A stretch of DNA of 39,494 nucleotides. Source: Akkermansia muciniphila (GTDB taxonomy: Bacteria > Verrucomicrobiota > Verrucomicrobiia > Limisphaerales > UBA9464). Where the stretch lies: NCBI GenBank assembly GCA_945861565.1, contig CAMAUY010000042.1, positions 1 through 39,494 of the forward strand, in the 5' to 3' direction. How positions within the stretch are numbered: the first letter of the stretch is position 1; each line of letters starts with the position of its first letter. Positions 8,443-16,627 of the stretch are shown here, in pieces. The notes below the pieces were generated by a model. The model worked only from the letters and a program-made list of their open reading frames with translations, did not search any database and was not told the DNA's origin. Position numbers and translations under genes: made by a program.

Positions 8443-8771
8443 GCTTCGCCTCCCTCTTCCGCCGCTGAGGCAACGACTTCTGCGATTGGGCACGATTCCT
8501 CGCCTGCATTTTCGATGTAGGCTCGCAGGGAAGGGATGTGAACGAGGCGGATGCCCCGTGTGCATCCCGGTTTCCGAAGGCTCTTGGAGCGAATCTGGCC
8601 GTGGAGAATCAACTCATAGATTCCACTCCTTGTGATACCCTCCAGTCGTGCTGGTGGGATGGGCATTCTCGCCCATTCAGGGCCGGAGGAATGGGGTTGC
8701 GGGAGTAGGCTTGCGACTAAAGCTGCGATGCGTTGGTTGCTTTTCGCGTCCGACGAGGTTGTTGAACTCAT
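8439..8771 (-). CDS. Excisionase/AlpA-like helix-turn-helix protein
   Basis: In this 110-aa protein, residues about 38-86 (PIPPARLEGITRSGIYELIL through LVHIPSLRAYIE) have the MerR-like winged HTH pattern of the HTH_17/AlpA and excisionase families: a short helix, an ITRSGIYELI recognition helix, a basic wing and a final VHIPSLRAYI helix. Such proteins direct excision or activate integrase and replication genes. It is the first gene of a chain in which HTH, primase and ATPase overlap by 4 bp each, so it probably sets the regulation of the replication module. The upstream 300 bp hold the likely promoter and repeat cluster. Confidence 0.75.
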   Translation of the reverse strand: MSSTTSSDAKSNQRIAALVASLLPQPHSSGPEWARMPIPPARLEGITRSGIYELILHGQIRSKSLRKPGCTRGIRLVHIPSLRAYIENAGEESCPIAEVVASAAEEGGEA

Positions 8772-9068
8772 ACGGACGCAACATAATACTGCCTAGTTAA
8801 GCTCGGTCTTCTGCAGATCTAGAACGGTCGTCCACAGAGTCGAGATGATCCTTCAATCTCAAGAAGTATAGCCTGAGAATATGAAAAATAATTCATGTGC
8901 AAGGACTTGTGATTCAAGTAATTGGTCCCTGATGGATCAACTGAAGAGGGGTTGCAAAACCTGCAGTTTTAAGCTCACACTTCCAGGATGATGTTCTGCT
9001 GAGCTAAACGCGGTGTTCTGCACGTGAGCGACGGTGTTCTATTTAGCCTATGCAAATTTATTTTCGAT
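8772..9068. other. Intergenic region with putative promoter and origin of the element
   Basis: This gap lies between the unknown 250-aa gene and the HTH gene, and is clearly AT-richer than its surroundings. It contains an inverted repeat ACTTG-TGATT-CAAGT at 8905-8919, a minus-strand TATTAT close to the HTH start that could be a -10 box, and three TGTTCT repeats (listed separately) next to an AT-rich run from 9053 to about 9083. No ORF with coding character is seen. An origin plus promoter is the simplest reading. Confidence 0.45.
8990..9053. repeat. Three iteron-like direct repeats, 21-22 bp period
   Basis: The core TGTTCT occurs at 8992, 9014 and 9035, each time preceded by GA or GG (GATGTTCTGC, GGTGTTCTGC, GGTGTTCTAT). 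The spacing of 22 and 21 bp puts the copies on one face of the helix at two turns. Directly to the right is an AT-rich tract (AAATTTATTTTCGATTTATT). Plasmid-type iterons have this period and neighbour an AT-rich unwinding region, and the genes to the left encode primase and a RepA-like ATPase. Three copies is few and the flanking bases vary, so a regulator operator is an alternative. Confidence 0.45.
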
Positions 9069-9821
9069 TTATTTAATGCTCCTTCGTTCCGACAAGGAAT
9101 GATTGGTTTTGTTGGCCCCACTACGGCGGCCTGCAGAAGCCTTTTCACCGAGCCAAGAGTAGAAAGCGATAGCAGATTCCCTGCAATTCTTTTCTGTGAA
9201 TCCTTCAGATTGGAGACGGCCATGCAGTCGGTTTACTTGATTGGCAAACCACTCTGGCATCCAATCTGGAAAGGGCTTCTCGCCCCCTTGAGCGGTCAAG
9301 AGCTCGGCGAGTCTTTTTGAGGCGAATTTGACTCCGGCTCTTGCGCACAGGATTAGATGCTGCCGCATATTTTCATTTCCCCTGGCGGCCTCCAACGTCG
9401 TCAGTTTGAATCGATGATCGGCAAGAAACTCGCGGAACGTCTCATTGCGGTCTTCGTCTTCGGTTGGCTTTGGTCGAAGCCAAGCCATGAAGACTGGATA
9501 GGTCATAGGCCATGAATGTTGCCCCCTTTGTCGTTCGAGCAGCGCGTTCCAAAGTTCGTCTTCCTCCTTCTGTTTCCGATCCGCTTCTTCAAACTCAATG
9601 CGCCTCTCGGCGAGGAATTTCTGGGTCTCTTTCCACAGTTTATAGGCCTGGTGAAATAATGCCTCACGTTTCCTTCCTTCGTGATTTGCCCAACCCATTG
9701 AAACGACAAGGAGAGCGAGTGTCTCTGAGGACGGCTGGGAATGCGTAGTCTTTTTCACTGGCTCCAGTTCGGTTTCTTTATGGGCAGGGGCGGAATCGGT
9801 ACTCTTGGGCTTTTTCGACAT
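9069..9821 (-). CDS. Hypothetical protein of integrative element
   Basis: I do not recognise this 250-aa protein. The N-terminal 30 residues are charged and probably disordered (SKKPKSTDSAPAHKETELEP). Residues 60-100 form a likely coiled coil rich in E, K and R (WKETQKFLAERRIEFEEADR). The middle and end are helical with many W and R residues and a C-terminal basic tail. No signal peptide or membrane segment is seen. It sits between integrase and the HTH gene on the same strand, at the position where satellites and integrative elements carry lineage-specific genes. Confidence 0.65.
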   Translation of the reverse strand: MSKKPKSTDSAPAHKETELEPVKKTTHSQPSSETLALLVVSMGWANHEGRKREALFHQAYKLWKETQKFLAERRIEFEEADRKQKEEDELWNALLERQRGQHSWPMTYPVFMAWLRPKPTEDEDRNETFREFLADHRFKLTTLEAARGNENMRQHLILCARAGVKFASKRLAELLTAQGGEKPFPDWMPEWFANQVNRLHGRLQSEGFTEKNCRESAIAFYSWLGEKASAGRRSGANKTNHSLSERRSIK

Positions 9822-9937
9822 TGTAGTAATCAGTGGAAAAGCGTTTGCAGTAGGTTTCGTGGCGAGCTGTTGTTTCGGGGCCCGGTCGGTAATGTCCTGG
9901 GAATTGCAATACTAGAGGGGAAGCGGATTATCATTTT

Positions 9938-11065
9938 TCAAGGTGCCAACGTGGGCAGCTTGGCCACCGCACTGCGGAGTGTTTCCAGTTCGTGGTGGGT
10001 GTAGCCGCGGTGAACTTCCGCTGATTTGTGCCCAGTGAGCTTCATCCGGAGTTCAGGGGCGACGCCCGCGTTCGCAAGCGCTGAGGTGAAAGAATGGCGC
10101 AGGGCATGGAATGTCCGCCTTGCCAACTGCCGCTTCCCGCCGCCTTGCACCGACTGAATGTCGACTCCGGCCTTGGCGGCGAGCCGCTTGAACTGCGAAG
10201 AAAGCCCATGCCGTCCGCTGGGGCCGTTGTCGGCGTGGTCAGGCATTATGAAGCCGCCTGCATCCCCCGCAATGCATTCCAAGTGCGCCACGAGGTCTGG
10301 GTGCATCGGGAGCGTGTGTGGCTTCCCTGATTTCGTCTTCGCGAACTTCACAATGCCCGCGACTAAGTCCACATCCTGCCAACGCAACCCGCTGCATTCG
10401 GAAAGTCGTGCCCCAGTGTAATACGCAAGCTTGAGTAGGGTTTGCCACTGCGGGGAGGCCTCTTTTACCAGCAAGGCTACTTCGGCAGGTGTGAAGACTC
10501 CTCGCTCCATGCTTTCACGGGCCGGCATTTCCACCGCCTCACAGGGGTTATCCGGGCGCAAGCCCTGTCGCCGGGCTGTATTGAAGGCGGTGGAGAGGAT
10601 CTTGCCGTCGACTTGTACCGTGCCGGGCGCGCATCCCTCTCGGCGGCGAGCAACGAGGAAACCTTCAATCTCTCTCGCCGTGATAGCGGTCAGAGGGCGT
10701 TTTGCCTTCGGGCCAAGGAAGGTGAGGAAGGACTCAACCACCCCGGCGTACCGGAGCGACGTGCCAGTTGCCTTGCTGGCTTCCTTCGTTGCCTGCCATT
10801 CATGCAGAAAGTCGACCGTTGACGGTGCCCGCAATGATTCGCCAACGTTCGCCCATCCCATGATGTCCGAAACAACCTGGCGGGCCTGAGCCTCGACCAA
10901 GTTGCCCTGGCGGGCCTTCCGTGAGGCGCGTTCCCATTCAAGCGCGACGGCTTCGGCCTTGTTGCGGTCTGCAACCTTGGTCGAGCGCAGTTTCCAGCCA
11001 CCATCGGAGCCAAGAAACGAAGCGAACCAATAGGGAGAACGATCGCGGCGATGCACGCTTGCCAT
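9938..11065 (-). CDS. int: Tyrosine recombinase (phage-type integrase)
   Basis: The 375-aa protein has an N-terminal arm-type DNA-binding segment (about 1-70), a SAM-like core-binding domain (about 80-175) and a catalytic domain. The catalytic set is complete: R220 in TGARLSECSG, a lysine in the TKSGKPHTLP beta-hairpin, H320-x-x-R323 in HALRHSF, H346 in TGHKS and nucleophile Y355 in RGYTH. It should integrate and excise the element by site-specific recombination. Its start is about 95 bp from a tRNA 3'-end sequence, the usual attB for this family. It is the rightmost gene of the minus-strand element. Confidence 0.93.
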   Translation of the reverse strand: MASVHRRDRSPYWFASFLGSDGGWKLRSTKVADRNKAEAVALEWERASRKARQGNLVEAQARQVVSDIMGWANVGESLRAPSTVDFLHEWQATKEASKATGTSLRYAGVVESFLTFLGPKAKRPLTAITAREIEGFLVARRREGCAPGTVQVDGKILSTAFNTARRQGLRPDNPCEAVEMPARESMERGVFTPAEVALLVKEASPQWQTLLKLAYYTGARLSECSGLRWQDVDLVAGIVKFAKTKSGKPHTLPMHPDLVAHLECIAGDAGGFIMPDHADNGPSGRHGLSSQFKRLAAKAGVDIQSVQGGGKRQLARRTFHALRHSFTSALANAGVAPELRMKLTGHKSAEVHRGYTHHELETLRSAVAKLPTLAP

Positions 11066-11159
11066 AGTAGTGCTAAAAATAGTGATAAAATCCGACCATG
11101 TCCAGTGATGTCCGAATATGTGTATTTCTTAGTGAAATGCCAGGTTGACCCCTGTGGAA

Positions 11160-11194
11160 TCGTGTCGCCGGTTCGATTCCGGCCCCAGCCACCA
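11160..11194 (+). other. tRNA 3'-end fragment, probable attachment (att) site
   Basis: The sequence GCCGGTTCGATTCCGGC (11167-11183) is a perfect tRNA T-arm: five base pairs closing a TTCGATT loop. It is followed by exactly seven acceptor bases CCCAGCC, a discriminator A and CCA. No matching 5' half (GGCTGGG plus D-arm and anticodon arm) precedes it, so this is a 3' fragment of a tRNA (or tmRNA) gene, not a working gene; the isotype cannot be told. This is the signature of the duplicate att core left by tyrosine recombinases. Since the fragment points right, the restored tRNA should lie to the left of the integrated element. Confidence 0.75.
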
Positions 11195-11335
11195 CGGTTC
11201 TTCTGCAGCGACTTATGCAACGTCAGGGCAAAAGTGCTAAAGCCTGGTTACACTTCGCTCCCGCCCAACGAATCGGGCCGAATCGGTGAAGTCTGGGATT
11301 CGGTGGGATGGCGACATTGGATCCCCGCCCGGTTT

Positions 11336-12817
11336 TCAGAGTGTTTTTCCCGATCTCCCTCGACCCAATGCCACGGAAGCTGTCGCTTGCGTTGGCAGTT
11401 CGAACATTTCCCAAACCTTCTGCATCCGCCGGATCGTCTCCGGGCTGGCTTGCATCCTCAGGCCCATCACGCAGTTGTTCCGATTCATCCGTCCCATCCC
11501 ATGAATCAGCAGCAGCCGGAATTTCTTCAACCGCGCGTTCCGGTGCTCGGGCTCAAAGCACAGGCGCTTGATGGCGCTGATGATGTTATAGGCTAACACG
11601 GCCAACTTGAACCAGACCGCGTTGGCCGCAAAACGCTGGCTGGGCATGCGTCCTGCCCCGAGTCCGTTCTTCACCTCATCGTGCGTGTGCTCAATGGTTC
11701 CCGCCTTTTCCCGGTGCCAATCCAACAAGCGCGCCCCTTCCCAATCCCACAAATTGCTCACCACCGCTTGATGTTTGCGGTCGCTGCCGTCGGCAAACAA
11801 ACCCCCCTGCGCCTTGAGCAGGCGCAACCCCACATAGCGCAGCGGTCGGCTCTCCTTCTTCTCGCCAGCCTCTCCCGGCACGAACTCCACTTCGGCCCAC
11901 TGCTGCAACGTCCCGTCCCCTTCGGCGCGGAACGTCTTCCATTGCTTTTCGGGAACTTCGGCCACCGCCTTGGCCAAATCCGGGCCCATCACCGCACTGA
12001 CCCCAAAGCCAATCGCCCCGCCCGTTTCCAGCTTCCGGTCCGGCGAGTTCAGCCATTGGAGCAGTTTGTTTTCATGGCAGGCCGAGTCGCCTCGAAAGTA
12101 GCGGGTCTTAACCGAATCGGGCAGGGTGCCAAAGGCCCTTTGCGCGCAGGTCAACGGCGCTTGCTTGGCCGGCTCGTTCCCATCCCGAAACTCATCAGCC
12201 ACCACCAAGTCCAGTTCCGCCCACAACGCCACCATCGGATGATAGCCGCGCCCGTCGTCAGAGTGAGCCCGAGCTACTTGCTTGGGGCTTGCAATGATCG
12301 TGGCGTCCTGGTCAATGGTGGCGATACGCTGAGTTTCTCCCTTTTGCTCACACTGTTTGGCGATCTGCCGCACGCAGCCGCTTTGGACCAGGCTCAAGGC
12401 GGCCACCGGCCCGCTGCTGGGCAGGATGAAACTCTTTTGCTCGGTGCGGTTTGGACGCAGCTCTTCCAGACTCTCATCATGAAACAACTCCAGGAACTCG
12501 TGCACGGCCGTCCCTTGGGGCAGGCGATAGCCCAGACCCCGCTCCAGACATGGATCGTCGGCCAGCAGGCGAACGTCATCGGGACAATCGCCGCCAATCG
12601 TTTGGAGCAAGATCACCGACTCGATCATCTGTCCCTCGGAGAAGTTTCGCTGGGGTTTGATCAGCTTGAGATGGGCGGCGATTGACCCTGGCAGGCCGAG
12701 GGAACGCAGGGCGCGCGAGACGGCCAAGGCCCCGACATAAGGACTGCTGGCCTCCTCGAGCGGGCGGGGGTCCAAGGCAAACGGGGTCTTGTTCAACAGG
12801 GGCAAACGCGCGGCCAT
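11336..12817 (-). CDS. IS1380-family transposase
   Basis: This 493-aa DDE transposase is of the normal IS1380 length. Characteristic stretches are TIDQDATIIAS (about 167-177, with the first catalytic Asp), GRGYHPMVALWAELDLVVAD and EFRDGN (about 189-213), YFRGDSACHE (240-249, second Asp) and the C-terminal block with HTHDEVKNGLGAGRMPS, where the family has its acidic residue and its transition to NAVWFKLAVLAYNI. The reading frame appears intact. Terminal inverted repeats could not be paired by eye. It sits between the att fragment of the integrative element and the polysaccharide locus, so it is a separate insertion outside the element boundary. Confidence 0.92.
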   Translation of the reverse strand: MAARLPLLNKTPFALDPRPLEEASSPYVGALAVSRALRSLGLPGSIAAHLKLIKPQRNFSEGQMIESVILLQTIGGDCPDDVRLLADDPCLERGLGYRLPQGTAVHEFLELFHDESLEELRPNRTEQKSFILPSSGPVAALSLVQSGCVRQIAKQCEQKGETQRIATIDQDATIIASPKQVARAHSDDGRGYHPMVALWAELDLVVADEFRDGNEPAKQAPLTCAQRAFGTLPDSVKTRYFRGDSACHENKLLQWLNSPDRKLETGGAIGFGVSAVMGPDLAKAVAEVPEKQWKTFRAEGDGTLQQWAEVEFVPGEAGEKKESRPLRYVGLRLLKAQGGLFADGSDRKHQAVVSNLWDWEGARLLDWHREKAGTIEHTHDEVKNGLGAGRMPSQRFAANAVWFKLAVLAYNIISAIKRLCFEPEHRNARLKKFRLLLIHGMGRMNRNNCVMGLRMQASPETIRRMQKVWEMFELPTQATASVALGRGRSGKTL

Positions 12818-13388
12818 GTGTCGGCAAAACCTATAGAATATCTATACAACAAGGGAAAGAATAAATCAGCCGTCCTCCTTACTTTTTTCGGAGTTGAGAG
12901 AAACTAGGCGAGGATCTGGGAGTTCGATGTGACAAAGTCTTCAGAATCGGCCGCGGAATCGTTTTCTAACCGTTACGGAGGCGGTCGGCGCATAAAAAAA
13001 GCCGGCCGCACCCTTGCGAGTGCGGCCGACCAATCAAACCGGCCCGCCAGTCAGAGGATGACCATACGGCCCGGGGAATAATCAGAATTAGTTCAAGTAG
13101 GACTTAGTGGATTTCCCGGGCTAGTGAACAACTCCATCCCGGAAACTTGGCAGGAACTCTACCTTTGCAGAGCCCTAAAATTTCAGTCCCATCTTCAAAG
13201 ATCTGTCGGACTCTAATCGCCGGTCCAAGATTGTCAAATTTGAGGGAGCATTTTCTTTACCAACTTTCCCAATGCTTTCGAAACTCTCGCTCCTCTCCGA
13301 CACATTATTTTCTGCCTCCACAAGCTTCGGGACGTCCGGAATCGAGTTACACCTTGCGTAGAGACTGTTTTTCCCCTTTAACCCCCTG
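12818..13388. other. Intergenic region between IS1380 transposase and uppP
   Basis: No convincing ORF is present. The region has a 15-bp perfect inverted repeat TATAGAATATCTATA at 12832-12846, just upstream of the transposase start, which may be a promoter or operator. It also holds an intrinsic terminator for the minus strand at 12994-13030 and an imperfect hairpin around 13113-13145 (TTTCCCGGG with CCCGGAAA). The 240 bp before uppP carry no recognisable gene. The right end of the IS must lie in the first part of this gap. Confidence 0.5.
12994..13030 (-). terminator. Intrinsic terminator, minus strand
   Basis: Reading the minus strand, a GC-rich stem (GTCGGCCGCAC pairing with GTGCGGCCGGC, loop TCGCAAGG) is followed by seven T. 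On the plus strand the hairpin is not followed by T residues, so it works for leftward transcripts only. No minus-strand gene is visible to its right before uppP, so the transcript it ends is unknown. Confidence 0.75.
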
Positions 13389-14186
13389 ATGATTGAGTGG
13401 CTGAGGATCGCGGTTTTGGGGGTCGTCGAAGGAATTACGGAGTTCTTGCCCATATCCTCAACTGGTCACTTATTGCTCACCGAGGCAATTTTTCGCCACA
13501 AACAATCCGACCTATTCAATACGGTGATTCAGACAGGTGCGGTTTTGGCAGTCATTGCCGTTTTTGGCGTTCGGATCAAGAAACTGACCCTCGGTTGGAA
13601 AGAGCCGGCAAATCGTGTGTATTTGGCGAAGTTGGCCGCGGCATTTCTGATCACTGCTCTGGGTGGCCTTCTGCTGAAAAGCGGGAATTGGAAGCTTCCT
13701 CACTCCGCAATCCCCGTGGCTTGGGCCACCTTGGATGGCGGCATCCTATTTGTGGTGGTAGAAAAGTGGCTCCGCGGGAAAAAAGGAGCGGATGAAATCA
13801 CCTGGACAGTCGCCATCGCCGTTGGGGTAGGTCAACTCATCGCGGCCGTCTTCCCGGGAGCTTCTCGTTCCGGCACGACCATCTTGATGGCACTGCTCTT
13901 GGGAGTGGCCCGCCCCCACGCGGCCGAGTTTTCCTTTTTGCTGGGCATTCCTACTTTGCTTGCTGCCGGCGGGCATGAGATCCTGGACGCCCTCCGCCAT
14001 AAAACGCCACATGAACCTTGGCTGCAATTGATTTTCGCTGCGACGGTCGCCGCGATCACGGCTTTGTTCGTAGTTCGCTGGCTGCTGCGATACATTCAGA
14101 CACACGATTTTTGCTGGTTTGGGTGGTACCGAATTGCGCTCGGAGCGGCTATGCTCCTTCTGGCCACCCAAGGTGTCATCCAATGA
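13389..14186 (+). CDS. uppP: Undecaprenyl-diphosphatase
   Basis: The 265-aa polytopic membrane protein is of the BacA/UppP family, usual length. The two active-site signatures are present: EGITEFLPISSTGH (14-27) and PGASRSGTT (156-164, with the key Arg160). It dephosphorylates undecaprenyl pyrophosphate at the outer face of the inner membrane and so recycles the lipid carrier for peptidoglycan and polysaccharide synthesis. It is the first of a long plus-strand series of envelope genes, which fits a demand for carrier lipid, although it may be transcribed separately since about 130 bp or more part it from the next gene. Confidence 0.95.
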   Translation: MIEWLRIAVLGVVEGITEFLPISSTGHLLLTEAIFRHKQSDLFNTVIQTGAVLAVIAVFGVRIKKLTLGWKEPANRVYLAKLAAAFLITALGGLLLKSGNWKLPHSAIPVAWATLDGGILFVVVEKWLRGKKGADEITWTVAIAVGVGQLIAAVFPGASRSGTTILMALLLGVARPHAAEFSFLLGIPTLLAAGGHEILDALRHKTPHEPWLQLIFAATVAAITALFVVRWLLRYIQTHDFCWFGWYRIALGAAMLLLATQGVIQ

Positions 14187-14320
14187 TTCGCCTGTTTCAG
14201 CTATGCAACCTGCTCGTGTTTCAAGGTTTCAGCTTGCTTCAGACGAGGGATCGTTCGAAATGTTCCGCAGTAATTGAACAATCAACCTCGTGGGTTTGCC
14301 CGTAGATTCGCTGGTGCGAA

Positions 14321-15109
14321 TTGACCGGCACGAAGTGCGCCGTGCCCGAAACTACCAACTCGACAAGATCCTCCCCATCGCCTGCGACGGCGGTGCTCCT
14401 CACGTTGCTATTCGTTGTGACGACTTCCGGGGCGTGGTCTTGGTTTCATCTCGGCAATCGGATTCCGTCGCCCGGCATCGTTCTGGGCTTTCATCGTGTC
14501 ATGCCAGGATTCGGGTTCTCCGATCGTCCTATCGGCGAAACTGAACGGGAGATACTCGCGACAACCAACCTGTTCAACGGCGATTTCACAAACAGGTTGA
14601 TGGACCGGTACAGCGTCTTTTTTGCAGAATGGCGTCGTGAATCTGGGCCGGGATTCCAGGTCTTGCACACGCCGGACGCCTGTTGGGTCAGTTTGGGTGC
14701 GGTACCAAAACGAGCGGGACAGCTCGAACATCTCACGCTGCGAGTGAACGACAATCCACTTCCCTTTGAATGTCGCGCGTACGAAATGCCGGAGAGCCAC
14801 CGGCTTGAAGCGACGATGTGGTGCGCCATTGTTGGAGGCCGTCCAATGCCTGAGAGTCCCCAGGCCGATGCTGAATTCGATGCCACCCGCAGCAGCAGCA
14901 GTCGGACCCAGACCGCGTCCCGACGACGCATGTGGAACTTTTTCCTGCAGTCTCTCCTCGATCGAACGCCGGCGATCGAAAGTAAGCAATTTGCCCGTTT
15001 TTCGACGCCCGTGAACGGCGATACCGCCGAGACGTTTGAACGCCTTCGACACTTCGGAGAGTCCTGGTTGTATTCATTGCCTCCCAACGTGAATCCCCAG
15101 TCCGAGTAG
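14321..15109 (+). CDS. Exosortase-associated EpsI-like protein
   Basis: The 262-aa protein has one N-terminal membrane segment (about 24-42, AVLLTLLFVVTTSGAWSWFH) and an extracytoplasmic domain. Residues about 100-128 read FFAEWRRESGPGFQVLHTPD followed by ACWVSLGA, which matches the EpsI pattern of an H-[ST]-P-x-x-C-x-x-x-x-[GA] segment. EpsI proteins accompany exosortases and exopolysaccharide export; their molecular role is not settled. No exosortase gene is found in the window. The start is uncertain: a TTG at 14321 or a GTG seven codons later; no strong ribosome site is visible. Confidence 0.65.
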   Translation: MTGTKCAVPETTNSTRSSPSPATAVLLTLLFVVTTSGAWSWFHLGNRIPSPGIVLGFHRVMPGFGFSDRPIGETEREILATTNLFNGDFTNRLMDRYSVFFAEWRRESGPGFQVLHTPDACWVSLGAVPKRAGQLEHLTLRVNDNPLPFECRAYEMPESHRLEATMWCAIVGGRPMPESPQADAEFDATRSSSSRTQTASRRRMWNFFLQSLLDRTPAIESKQFARFSTPVNGDTAETFERLRHFGESWLYSLPPNVNPQSE

Positions 15110-15280
15110 GGACGGGCGCATTCACGTTCACCCAGGATCGAATGCATTCAACGGGTTGAAATCAAATCGCCTGCTGCGGTCCGCGAACTACTGAACCCCT
15201 GCTACGAGAAGATCAGCACGCTGTCCACCACTCCCTCCCCTTCAAACGTATTGTTCCGGGGCCGACCCTGACGCTCATCC

Positions 15281-16627
15281 ATGCCCGCCGCCGCCGCACT
15301 TCAGCCAACACGACATCCAACGTCGCAGCGCGTTAGCCCGGTCGCCTTTGCCCTTTCGTCACGGGCGATCCTCTATTTCGTTTACTACTCGATCCTGCTG
15401 GCTCCGCTCGGGTGGATAACAGTCAATGGAATTTATGCTCGCCAAGTGCTTTTAATGGGGGGGGCAATCAACCTGGGGTTGATATTTTTCAACGGACTCC
15501 TGCCCCGGATGGCTACAAACCTCAGCCTCTTCTTTTTTGTCGGACTCTTTGTGCTATTCACCGCGTTTTTTCCGCAGGTGGAATCCTACAGCTGGAAAGA
15601 CATCGTCGCGTCGATGATCTATGCCATGACGGCCGGGACGATTTTCGGGACTGTTCGGGAGAAACACAGCGAAAATTCATTAGTCGTCGCCCTGGTTTTA
15701 ATGGCTGCATTTACAACCTTTGTCGCGATCCTCATGGTCCGCTCGGCGGGTGGCGCGGGAATGCTTCGGAGCGAGACCGAGGAGCAGATCGAAGGCTCCG
15801 GGATTCTATTCGGTGGCTTGATGGGCGACCGAAACGTGATCATCGGGGTCATCCCTATGACCGCCTTAGCCTTGTCTTTCCTGCCATTCATCGTTCTCCA
15901 ACCGTTTCAATGGATCAATCTAATCCTCGCCCCGACGGTTGCTGCCGCCATCTATGTCAATGTCTCGGTCGCCAGCCGGACAGCCCTTGGGACCGCCGTG
16001 ATCATCGGAACGGCGTTCCTAATCTATTCAATCCGCCACGGATCAAAGCGGGGTCGCTATTCAGTCTCCATAATCTTTTCCGTTGCTCTGCTATTCGTCG
16101 CGGCCAGTTTCTTACTACCATCCGTGGAGCAATTCGTGAGCCCACTTTTACACCGATTCACGAAAGTCGCTGAAGATTCACGGCTGGACCTTTGGAGCGA
16201 GGCGATCGATCTCTTAATCCGAAATCCATTTGGAAATGGAATTCAGCAATTCACCCAGCACAAGTGGGCGCACAATTTCTTCCTCGACGTCGGATTGAAC
16301 GCCGGGGTTCCCGCCATCGTCATCGTCGCCGGGTACCACGTTCTCGCGCTCCTCAGCTGCTGGCACTTGCATCAGATGAAGCTTTTGGATCCATCGACCC
16401 CGGAGTCGATTTTTGTCCTGTTCGGAATGTCGATTTTGATCGGAGAGCAAGTGCAAGTTCCGTCAATGATGTTCGTTTCGGTATTCGTAATGCTGTGCGC
16501 CTATGAGCGATCGCTGGTCACCCGACCCGGTTTTAATCGAACGATCAAGCGCGGGGCACGTTTTCGAATCCACGCAGACCTTCGGCCGAGGCGTTCTTTG
16601 ACAGATCGGCGTATTCCAACGGCATAG
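15281..16627 (+). CDS. O-antigen ligase/polymerase (Wzy/WaaL-type) membrane protein
   Basis: The 448-aa protein has about ten to twelve hydrophobic helices. Near residue 327 a periplasmic loop motif HNFFLDVGLNAGVPAIVI matches the Wzy_C consensus H-N-x-[FY]-L-D-x-x-x-x-x-G, which holds a catalytic His in ligases. It probably polymerises or ligates lipid-linked repeat units outside the cytoplasmic membrane. The C-terminal 35 residues are very basic (TRPGFNRTIKRGARFRIH) and cytoplasmic. It opens the run of glycosyltransferase genes. Whether it is polymerase or ligase cannot be told from sequence. Confidence 0.8.
   Translation: MPAAAALQPTRHPTSQRVSPVAFALSSRAILYFVYYSILLAPLGWITVNGIYARQVLLMGGAINLGLIFFNGLLPRMATNLSLFFFVGLFVLFTAFFPQVESYSWKDIVASMIYAMTAGTIFGTVREKHSENSLVVALVLMAAFTTFVAILMVRSAGGAGMLRSETEEQIEGSGILFGGLMGDRNVIIGVIPMTALALSFLPFIVLQPFQWINLILAPTVAAAIYVNVSVASRTALGTAVIIGTAFLIYSIRHGSKRGRYSVSIIFSVALLFVAASFLLPSVEQFVSPLLHRFTKVAEDSRLDLWSEAIDLLIRNPFGNGIQQFTQHKWAHNFFLDVGLNAGVPAIVIVAGYHVLALLSCWHLHQMKLLDPSTPESIFVLFGMSILIGEQVQVPSMMFVSVFVMLCAYERSLVTRPGFNRTIKRGARFRIHADLRPRRSLTDRRIPTA

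Larger units (their letters stand above)
5540..11194 (-). mobile_element. Integrative element core (integrase, HTH, primase, RepA-like ATPase)
   Basis: This is a run of minus-strand genes with the content of a small integrative or satellite-like element: tyrosine integrase nearest the right end, then an unknown, an excisionase-like HTH, a CHC2 primase, a RepA-like ATPase and one or two unknown genes. A tRNA 3'-end sequence at 11160-11194 marks the right boundary. No structural, terminase or conjugation genes are recognisable. The left boundary is not visible: the tRNA-end sequence is not repeated elsewhere in the window. The true element may therefore extend left of 5540 and include hsdR, the caspase gene and more. 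Confidence 0.65.

Noticed and set aside
10690..11220. Minus-strand 176-aa ORF upstream of and overlapping the integrase, beginning with a WGRNRTGD-like peptide
   Set aside because: This peptide arises from translating the tRNA 3' end backwards; the rest is an out-of-frame shadow of the integrase gene.
11681..12685. Plus-strand 334-aa ORF opposite the IS1380 transposase
   Set aside because: It is antisense to a clearly conserved transposase and has no recognisable domain.
11230..12900. Terminal inverted repeats of the IS1380 element
   Set aside because: I compared both flanks by eye and could not pair a convincing repeat, so the element's ends are not claimed.
13175..13453. Minus-strand 92-aa ORF overlapping the start of uppP
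   Set aside because: It overlaps a conserved gene start, has no motif and does not account for the terminator at 12994-13030 convincingly.
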